From Verrucomicrobiaceae bacterium (GTDB lineage: Bacteria > Verrucomicrobiota > Verrucomicrobiia > Verrucomicrobiales > Akkermansiaceae): a stretch of 46,164 nt of DNA. The stretch is from positions 1 through 46,164 of the forward strand of contig JAIYDP010000015.1 of the NCBI GenBank assembly GCA_027487435.1. The letters are read 5' to 3'. Made by a program: the position numbers and the translations under genes. Below, one piece after another: positions 41,015 to 46,164 of the stretch. Positions within the stretch are counted from its first letter, which is position 1. Each line of letters starts with the position of its first letter. Below the pieces are notes generated by a model. That model saw only the letters and a list, made by a program, of their open reading frames with translations, did not search any database and was not told the origin of the DNA.

Positions 41015-42365
41015 CTACAGACCGTCGCCCGAGTCAAGCAGCGACACATCGTCGTTCTCCATCGTTGACAAACCTCCTCTGCTCGACTTGAACTGGTTCG
41101 TATCAACAACACTTGCATGGAACCCTGTGAGAGTGAGTGCCGTGTGACGGATGAGTACCAAAGCATCTGTTGAAAATGTTCTTCACCGAATCCACCACTC
41201 CATTCATTTTCCCACCCTTCGAGCAAATGATAAGTACTCCGCAGACAGTGCACAGGCAGCTGCTTGATTCAGAGAGCAAAAAGAGGGAGTCCAAACCCAA
41301 ACAAGAACAAGGCGATCGACACGGAATTTGAGAAAAACGCAAATTCCTTGTAAACAACAGCTCCGCCGGACTAGCTTGTGAGAAATTTCGATCAAAGACG
41401 CACCATTGAGCAGAATGTGAAAAGGACGTAATAGACTGGGACAACTTCAGAGTTTCCAAAAGTCTCCATGGCCTTTTGAAGGTAGCGGATTTGGAGGACG
41501 CCCGTGCTGACTGCTGTGGCAACGATGACAATCGGAAATACTCCTCTGATGCCCCCCTGAAAGAATTGATTACTTCCTCCCACAGTGAGCTCCAGGAGAG
41601 CTGAGAAAGCTTTCAGGGACACGACGGTGATGCTGCCCAAGAGGGAGCAGAGCAAAACGTAAATGAAGACAAAGCGATGAGCATATGACCCTTGCTTGAC
41701 CTTCGAGAGGAGATAGATTGAGATACACTGAAGCGAAAAGTCAGTCATTGAGGAAAGAGATCGTACAGCGACGACAATGACGACAAAGTACACAACAACG
41801 GCGGCGTCCGTAAAGCGGTCAAGTAAGGATGATATGTCCAGGCGAAGCTCTTTCCCTTCAGGAGCTGGTGCAAATGAAACAAATGTGACGCCACCCCCGA
41901 TGGTGAGAATGATTCCTACACCGTCAGGCACGGAGTTGACCTTTCGCACCAAGCACATCAGTCTTGCCGAAGGCTTCCTTAAGAAACAAGGTAGCGAAGA
42001 AAGCATTTGCGATCACACCTACCGCGCCCAATGGGGACACGACGGAAGTTGGAGCGAATCCAAAGGCGACAAAGTTTCCAACTTCTCCAACGAGCATGAG
42101 AACCAGCCCGACCCTGTGAAGACATGTGAGTGACTGAATATCTCAATTCCATATGACATGGTCATTCATACGTATGCATATAAAAAAGAGCTACGTACCA
42201 CCAAATCTTGTTAACTAAATATTTTGGGCGGCCAGTGGGGGTCTTGGTCTCTCCAGACGCCGCAATCTTGTTGTGGATGTACTTTTGGAGGTTCAAAGAT
42301 GCGCTGATAAGGACGTTCCCGCAGATTGCAAGGATAACACCAATCGCAGCAGTCGCTGTAATCAT
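41015..42365 (-). CDS. NIPA-family magnesium transporter
   Basis: Starts MITATAAIGVILAICGNVLI with SASLNLQKYIHNK, the NIPA TM1 signature. The following exons give EVGNFVAFGFAPTSVVSPLG, VIANAFFATLFLKE, GIILTIGGGVTFVSFAP, several further TM helices (VVVYFVVIVVAVRSL, FIYVLLCSLLGSITVVSLKA, VFPIVIVATAVSTGVLQIRY, VVPVYYVLFTFCSMSGG), AVVYKEF, and TVCGVLIICSKGGK. These are in NIPA order, about nine TM helices. A soluble tail (NGVVDSVKNIFNR, VDTNQFKSSRGGLSTMENDD) ends at 41015. Introns of 34-45 nt; the splice joining the eighth TM to the tail avoids an in-frame stop at 41269. NIPA proteins move Mg2+ in the endosome and plasma membrane. Confidence 0.85.
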
Positions 42366-42462
42366 GGTGCCGCTTTGAACGGTGCAACGGGGTCAATGTC
42401 AATCATAGTCAAATTGCAGTTGCAGACCGTGAGGTTGCCCACTCAATTGCAATTGTTCGAAA
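42366..42462. promoter_or_regulatory. Divergent interval, 97 bp
   Basis: Between the NIPA gene (-) and the EEF2KMT gene (+). Contains repeated caatt/aattg steps; no known motif. Confidence 0.35.
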
Positions 42463-43782
42463 ATGCAGAAACTGAATTATTCAGCAAATTCTGATCAAGC
42501 AGAGTTTCTACGAGAGCTTGAAGGAGTGGAATTTAAACAGATCTGTTAATTTTTAGAAGGAATGATTTTTGCTGAAATCTTCTTGTGTCCTTCAAACGTG
42601 AATGTGGCTTGCGACGAGTTAGATAAAGTTGCAACCTTAGGAGAGGATGCGTTTTTGTCGCTTCAAAGAGATTTGCTCGATGTTTGCAGCGACCTGTCCA
42701 CCGTAATTATTCAGATTCTACATCTAGTGCAACAGAGGCCACCATCGAGAGCTGCAGCTCTTCGTATTTTCAGGCACTTTATATCTCTGGCAGAACAGAG
42801 CGGATGGGTACGAGCTCTTGAATCCAAATGAACCGATAGGAACTACATGATAAAATCTATGCAGTGTACCCTAAGCTGCAAGATCTAGACTCATCGTTGC
42901 TTTCAAACGTGCTCCTCACTCCATAGAACGTGCTTCAAAAACTTTTTCATTAATCAGCAACTCATCAGCAGTACTCCTGACCTCCTGTTTCAATGATATG
43001 GCAGTTCGATATTATTCATCCTTCGACCAAGTTGGCTTGGGCATTTGGGAGGCCGGCCTTTATCTGTCTGAGGTATTTTTGTCCCATCCAGGTATGTCCC
43101 TCACCGTCATAACATCGACGCGCTCAGAGTTTCTCGAGAGCAAGTGCTTGCTGGAACTCGGAGCAGTGAATTCAACCCCCTCCCTCACTCACTGTGGGAG
43201 GGAAATGGCGTCACCTCAGTAGTAGCGTCCAGATTTTGCCGTCCTGTGTTAGAGCTGACCGTTCAAACTCATGTAGAAGAAGACGCTGATGTGCACCGAC
43301 TACACGGACTCTGTCATGACGAACCTCCACCTCAACTTTGACTTGAGTTGCTTCTGCCGTGATAATTCTCATCAACCAAGATGGCGTCGCCGCTTCGCGA
43401 TTTGAAAATGTGTCGGAAGTCCCACCTCAGTTCCCCAATGCGATTGCCGAGTTCGATTGGCGATTTCCAGACACCCTCCCCCAGCACGTGCAGGATGCAG
43501 ACGTTATCTTCGGCGCCGACATAGTCCCCGTGGTTGACTCCGACCTAACTGCCGCAGACTTACGACCCTGGCTTGATAATCCTTCTTATCGACATTTTTA
43601 AGCTCTGCTTGAAGCGGCCATCGCAGCGAGTCCTCCTCGCGTGCACGCGACGCAACGAAGAAACGTTTAAATACCTCCAGGACACTCTTTTAGTTGGTGC
43701 AGACTCTGCTCCCTCACTCCCCAAGAGCGAGCGACGTTTCAAAGTGACCGAAGTCAAATGTACTTGCCCACCGTGTGCGTAA
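42463..43782 (+). CDS. EEF2KMT: eEF2-lysine methyltransferase (FAM86/EEF2KMT-like)
   Basis: SAM-dependent class I methyltransferase of the METTL/FAM86 group. An N-terminal helical region (LQRDLLD, VQQRPPSRAAALRIFRHFIS) leads to the diagnostic part: SISSTPDLLF, QVGLGIWEAGLYLSEVFLSH (the G-x-x-x-W-[ED]-A-x-x-L motif), EFLESKCLLELGA (motif I), GVTSVVASRF, VLMTDYTDSVMTNLHLNFD, DADVIFGADITYDPGLIILL (post-I D/GADI motif) and RVLLACTRRNEETFKYLQD. It ends at 43782. The domain order matches EEF2KMT, which trimethylates a lysine of eEF2. Splices near 42535-42565 and 42830-43000 are not settled. Confidence 0.75.
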
Positions 43783-44107
43783 CCCTCCTCAGATCCGCTT
43801 AGGCAGCGCTGCTTCGACTTTGACGACAGTCTTGTCGTGTGCTTCGATTTGATGCTGCGGCAAGGTTAAGTATTGTACATTGTCAGTTAAGCTACAACTC
43901 CCTTCATCGCGCTGAGTTTTGTGTCTTGCCCCTCGGGCTCTGCAGCGCCTTCATCATCGCCCCCACCCCAGGCGTCGGATCAAGAAACGTTTTCGCCCTC
44001 CCGCGTCAGCGTCACCCCCCCCCCTGCAATAACTGCTTTGGCCTGAACGCAGACAGAGGCCGCTGCTTCGCCGAGGCTTTTGGCGCCCTGCTCAAGTCAG
44101 CCCATCT
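43783..44107. other. Convergent gap, no gene seen
   Basis: 325 bases between two stops. Contains a C-run (nine C around 44017-44025) and a GC-rich stretch. A plus-strand frame (43839-44192) is open, but it has biased composition and runs antisense into the next gene's last exon. Probably 3' UTRs. Confidence 0.4.
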
Positions 44108-45585
44108 TCAGCGCGTGGCCCACTGTGGCGGTTCCGGGCGCATCTCCCTCTCATCACCCAGCGCCACCCCTAGTTTCCTGAAGGAACGTTAGTTACGTGA
44201 GACCTCGTGACTCGCCTTGTCTCCGAAATGATTTTCAAGAACCCGCTGTGGACCGCTCGTAGCTGCGCCGCAGCTTCTTGCGACGAGTCGACCGCCTTTG
44301 AGAAGCGGCTCTTGAGTTCTAAAAATAGAGTTGGCAGAGCAATCTCAACCACCTCGCGGAGTTTGGATGACGCCTCCTGAAGGTCCGACAACTTCTGCAG
44401 CCCCCCCAACATTTTCGCCACCTCCTCCGCGCATTGCGAAATCATCCGCCGGGCCAGCCCCTCATCTCCGCCGTCGCCCACAAGGCGGAGGGTCAGACGG
44501 AAGTCGCGAATCCACAGCGCCATGCCGGCGATAAAAGAATCACTAAAGAGCAGCTGGTCAACAGGGTCGCGTTGCAACCGCGCGGACAAGACCCCGCGCT
44601 TTTCCTCCGTTTGGAGCAGCGCGTCGGAGTCTCGCCGAAGAACTCTCACCTCGCGCTCTAAATCCGTCAGCCGTTCCCGCACTTTGGTCGTTTCAATCCA
44701 CGAGCTGCACACGCCCCTTAAGTATCCTTCCACGTCGAAGTCCTCCCGCGAAAACGTGTCTAAGTCAAGCGCAACCCCCCCCTCCGTCGAGAGCGTACTC
44801 GCGCTATGCGACCGTGCGGAATAGCGCGGCGCTGTGTGCGGCCTTCGCGCGGTACCAGGCGACTCGATTAATCGGGGGATTTCCGTGGCATTGTCGTGGG
44901 CGACGTCAGGAGAGGTGAGGGGGGTGTCGTCTGCAAGCTTTTCAGAATGGAGCTCAAGGCGAGGGACCGTCGGCCGACGTTGAAGAGGGGGGGGTGAAGA
45001 AGCGACTGGGTCTGATGGCTCCGGCTGAGAGGGAGCGGCTGTGTTTGAGGTGCGCTGCTGCTCAGGCCCCAGGGCATCAGTTTGGGGTTGCAGGGGGTGG
45101 GTGGGGCCATCCTGCGTAGGGGGATCTTGGGCAAATGCCGACAGAGCTGCCTCTTGAAATCGCGACAGCGCCTTCGACGCGACCTTTGGGGGGGAGCTCG
45201 TTGATGAGTATTCGCCCCCCGCCCCTGCGCCAGCCGAAGATGGTGTCAGAGGCCCCGACGCGGCGCTGGCGGTAGCTGCTGAGCGGCTGCCGAAGACTGC
45301 GTCAGCTAGGAGCTTCTGTTTGAATTGGTGCTGCAGCTTGCGGACGTCCAACTCAACTTTGTCGAAGCGAAGGTCGTACGTGGGCATGCTGGGGCTGAGG
45401 ATCTGCGGCGTCAGCGGCAGGATTCGATTCGGGGGATGGGGAGGCTGCACCTTCTCTTCGTTGCGAAGGACGTGGAGGTGGAGTTGGTCGACGCGTTGGC
45501 TGAGGGAGGACACGCTTTGGATCAGCGCACTGAGGACGTGCTGGAAGCCCCCCAAGTCAACCGAATCCGCCAAAGCTAGAGCCAT
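44108..45585 (-). CDS. GC-rich coiled-coil protein, unknown
   Basis: Exon 1 (45585-44204) encodes about 460 residues; a 26-nt intron (44203-44178) containing the branch-like ACTAAC leads to a short last exon ending DEREMRPEPPQWATR at 44108. Without splicing the frame stops at 44170. N terminus: helical (ALIQSVSSLSQRVDQLHLHV). Middle: 200 residues of low-complexity Ser/Pro/Ala/Thr. C-terminal half: coiled coil and helices (ERLTDLEREVRVLRRDSDAL, LQKLSDLQEASSKLREVVEI, FLELKSRFSKAVDSSQEAAA). Composition and long exon resemble the receptor gene, unlike most genes here. No family recognised; a cytoskeletal or basal-body role would suit but is not shown. Confidence 0.7.
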
Positions 45586-45612
45586 TTGAAAAGCTCAAAC
45601 AATAGCTTTTTA
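45586..45612. promoter_or_regulatory. Divergent interval, 27 bp
   Basis: Between the coiled-coil gene (-) and the last gene (+); 27 bp, A/T-rich in an otherwise GC-rich area. Confidence 0.45.
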
Positions 45613-46164
45613 ATGGAAGGCCCGAACGGAAACGACATCCCGTCGTTGGACGACCCCACCATCGTGCGAGCCCTCCCTGCGCCGGATCTGACCCCTTCCC
45701 TTTCCCCGCAGCTGCTCGCCTCACCTCAGCGGCGCGCAACCCGCGCGCCGCTGGGGAAAACTTTTGCCGTCGGACCCGCGGGATTTCGGGCGTCGACGAC
45801 CCCCCGAGCCAGGCGCGCGCAAGAATTTGCGGAGGGGATGGAACGCCACTTGGAAAGTCTTCTTGAGCTCTCTTCGATTCAAGAGGAGATGAAAAAGGTG
45901 GTGGGGTGGGGGAACGACTGAAGGGGCAGATGTTTCTTTTGGCGTTTGATGACGACGTCGGGGCGGTGAGGTTTGAGGGCTTCTGCGCGATGATGGCGGC
46001 GCTCTATGAAGAGTTGGCGCCGCACGTTGTCGGACGCTACAGCGCGCACGCGCTTCATGGCGCGCTCGAGGTTGAGAAGGGGGGGGGGGGGGTGGCCGGC
46101 GGGAGGGGGAGTGGGGGGGGCTGCGGGGGCTTGGGGAGGAGGTTACTTTTGAAAAGATGGACAC
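45613..46164 (+). CDS. Unknown protein, 3' end cut by window
   Basis: Exon 1 (45613-45897) reads MEGPNGNDIPSLDDPTIVRA, then a Pro/Ser/Arg-rich stretch (SPQLLASPQRRATRAPLG) and a helix (FAEGMERHLESLLELSSIQE). A 26-nt intron (45898-45923) precedes GQMFLLAFDDDVGAVRFEGF and CAMMAALYEELAPHVVGRYS. The DDDVGAVRFEGF segment looks like a degenerate EF-hand or similar helix-loop-helix. A probable second intron spans the G-rich tract near 46079-46137, after which EVTFEKMD continues to the edge. No family recognised. Confidence 0.6.
46077..46141 (+). repeat. G-rich tract, probable intron
   Basis: Bases 46077-46141 are almost pure G with short T/C/A breaks, including a run of about fourteen G and several of five to eight. 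It begins shortly after GAG AAG and ends with an AG, so it may be an intron of unusual composition; it could fold as a G-quadruplex. Confidence 0.45.

Noticed and set aside
44170..44203. End of the coiled-coil gene at 44170
   Set aside because: A 26-nt intron with an ACTAAC branch-like element leads to a plausible last exon, so the stop at 44170 is probably intronic.
45721..46164. Pro/Arg-rich minus-strand frame at the right edge
   Set aside because: It is antisense to a better plus-strand model with a start, introns and helical segments.

Overview
The window is nuclear DNA of a unicellular eukaryote with a very compact genome. Nearly every gene is cut by tiny GT-AG introns, mostly 26-50 nt with many at 31-36 nt. 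Prokaryote-style reading frames therefore show only fragments, and the gene models below were spliced by hand using reading-frame phase and family similarity. The lineage cannot be fixed from the sequence. Elongator, TFIIF, a dynactin Arp11 homologue, a VAMP7-type longin SNARE and a class C seven-helix receptor place it in a complex protist rather than a plant or yeast. An SDR of the chlorophyll-b-reductase (NYC1/NOL) type hints at, but does not prove, algal ancestry. No rRNA, tRNA, CRISPR array or mobile element was seen.

Layout: 1-7.2 kb holds a JmjC protein (-), an ankyrin-PP2C phosphatase (+), a large conserved membrane protein of unknown function (+) and TFIIF-beta (-). 7.2-18.2 kb holds ELP1 (+), an EF-hand protein (-), a poorly resolved kilobase with one small gene, PPP4R4 (+) and a secreted IPT/TIG protein (-). 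18.2-24.3 kb holds two unknowns, a DUF1349 protein, a large TPR protein and a small mitochondrial-type membrane protein. 24.4-31.7 kb holds a beta-helix/class C GPCR fusion (-), an aminotransferase (+), an ankyrin-JmjC protein (-) and mitochondrial uL23 (+). 31.8-39.7 kb holds a beta-rich unknown, SFT2, an FAH-family hydrolase, VAMP7, a HAPSTR1-like protein, PA2G4/EBP1, an SR splicing factor and ACTR10. 39.7-46.2 kb holds an NYC1-like SDR, a NIPA Mg transporter, EEF2KMT and two GC-rich unknowns, the last cut by the window edge.

Two features stand out. First, genes alternate strand almost perfectly (27 of 30 neighbouring pairs). Divergent ATG-to-ATG gaps are as small as 24-60 bp and convergent stop-to-stop gaps as small as 20 bp, so most genes must share a bidirectional promoter with one neighbour and a terminator zone with the other. 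Second, the gene at 24.4-27.8 kb joins a Pmp-like parallel beta-helix ectodomain to a GABA-B-like seven-helix domain with no Venus flytrap module. It is the best candidate here for an undescribed signalling system.

The remaining genes are mostly housekeeping: transcription and tRNA modification (TFIIF-beta, ELP1), translation (uL23m, EEF2KMT, PA2G4), trafficking (SFT2, VAMP7, ACTR10), phosphatase control (PP2C, PPP4R4) and splicing (SR protein). They do not form a pathway operon; proximity reflects packing.
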